Positions 63,494 to 64,000 of a stretch of DNA of 64,000 nt are shown piece by piece. The stretch's first letter is position 1; each line of letters starts with the position of its first letter. Origin of the DNA: JAWLAT01 sp041395325 (GTDB lineage Bacteria > Pseudomonadota > Gammaproteobacteria > Xanthomonadales > SZUA-5). The stretch spans positions 1 to 64,000 of the forward strand of contig JAWLAT010000016.1 in assembly GCA_041395325.1 (NCBI GenBank). The letters run 5' to 3'. Made by a program: the position numbers and the translations under genes. The notes under the pieces were generated by a model. The model searched no databases. It was not told the origin of the DNA and saw only the letters and a list, made by a program, of their open reading frames with translations.

Positions 63494-63913
63494 TCAGGTA
63501 CCAAACTGACTCCCTGAGACCAGGGCCTGGCCGAACGCTACGCCCCGGATGACGGTGGCTTCAAAAGGCAACCGCATTTCTGGTGCGAGGCCAATCATCA
63601 GCATTGGGCACAATGGCTTTGCGACAAGTTCATAGCACCCTGTGCGTTGGGCATTGGCACGATGCACATCTCGCCAGTCGTATGCGTAAAGGCCTCGCTC
63701 CGCCCACGCCAGGAAATCATCAGGTCGTGAGTATCTAACCAAAAGCTCGCTTCCCCCAACTACAGGCAGCTGTGCGACTGCGGCTTCCGCGGCGGCAGAA
63801 ACTTGCAGTGCGCTAGGAGGCACTGGCCCTTCACCAGCGGTCGTGAAGATCGCAAGTCTGCCGCTTGCGTCCGTGGCCACCCATGGAAGATCGATGTCAC
63901 GAGAAGCGTTCAT
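63494..63913 (-). CDS. Unrecognised soluble protein
   Basis: The 139-residue product starts at the ATG at 63913. It contains DLPWVATDASGRLAIFTTAG, then ELLVRYSRPDDFLAWAERGL and YAYDWRDVHRANAQRTGCYE. There is no signal peptide. The pattern of a Trp-Val start, a central YDW-D motif and a C-terminal beta stretch looks like a conserved family, and I have the impression of similar proteins being immunity-like, but cannot name it. It is the last complete gene before the right edge. Confidence 0.6.
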   Translation of the reverse strand: MNASRDIDLPWVATDASGRLAIFTTAGEGPVPPSALQVSAAAEAAVAQLPVVGGSELLVRYSRPDDFLAWAERGLYAYDWRDVHRANAQRTGCYELVAKPLCPMLMIGLAPEMRLPFEATVIRGVAFGQALVSGSQFGT

Positions 63914-64000
63914 TGCAGCCTAGCGTCGGAGGTAACCGGACTGCCCCTTGCGGCAGGCCCGGTTGACCAAAAGCTTGGAGAGAGTAGAGATCAATTCAAT

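Overview
The window looks like chromosomal DNA from a high-GC gammaproteobacterium, most probably order Lysobacterales (Xanthomonadales). This is inferred from gene content, not from a marker gene. The pointers are a TIGR02999-type ECF sigma factor, a Ser/Thr kinase with a TPR tail, two CadC-like winged-helix/TPR membrane regulators, secreted proteins with a GSWYNP..GQG module, and several secreted proteins ending in a short FxDGFE-like tail. No rRNA, tRNA or CRISPR array was seen.

Left part (1-11 kb): the 5' end of an ECF sigma factor runs off the left edge. It is followed by an unrecognised 511-residue protein, a secreted beta-propeller, small secreted proteins, a membrane regulator divergent from a secreted protein, and a kinase-TPR gene whose kinase half carries about eight frameshifts.

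Mobile and toxin region (11-24 kb): two REP-associated tyrosine transposases (RAYT) lie among REP-like repeats. An IS256-family element sits in the tail of the first, with matching inverted repeats and an 8-bp target duplication. A serine beta-lactamase-like hydrolase follows. Two N-terminally truncated Rhs tips come next, each with its own downstream immunity candidate, plus two more small genes that may also belong to the Rhs locus.

Central operon (24-52.8 kb, minus strand): a GspC-like single-pass membrane protein, a 5,836-residue secreted modular protein with an N-terminal HExxH motif, a 3,532-residue secreted Rhs protein ending in an HNH/LHH-type nuclease tip, and an immunity candidate. 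The first three genes are joined by ATGA overlaps. This is the best candidate in the window for an undescribed system: a Sec-exported Rhs toxin co-translated with a giant multidomain surface or secreted partner. The two displaced Rhs tips and their immunity genes downstream fit tip replacement at the same locus.

Right part (53-64 kb): an IS3-family element with a GTTG target duplication supplies the stop codon of a neighbouring gene. Beyond it are small house-keeping or unknown genes (DUF1059, WGR-like, SnoaL-like, small membrane proteins), a second CadC-like/TPR regulator divergent from a secreted Calx-beta-like protein, and three small genes at the edge.

Indels cluster in the kinase gene and the two IS transposases, while the very long ORFs are clean. 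Uncorrected assembly errors in multi-copy sequence are therefore as likely as true decay.
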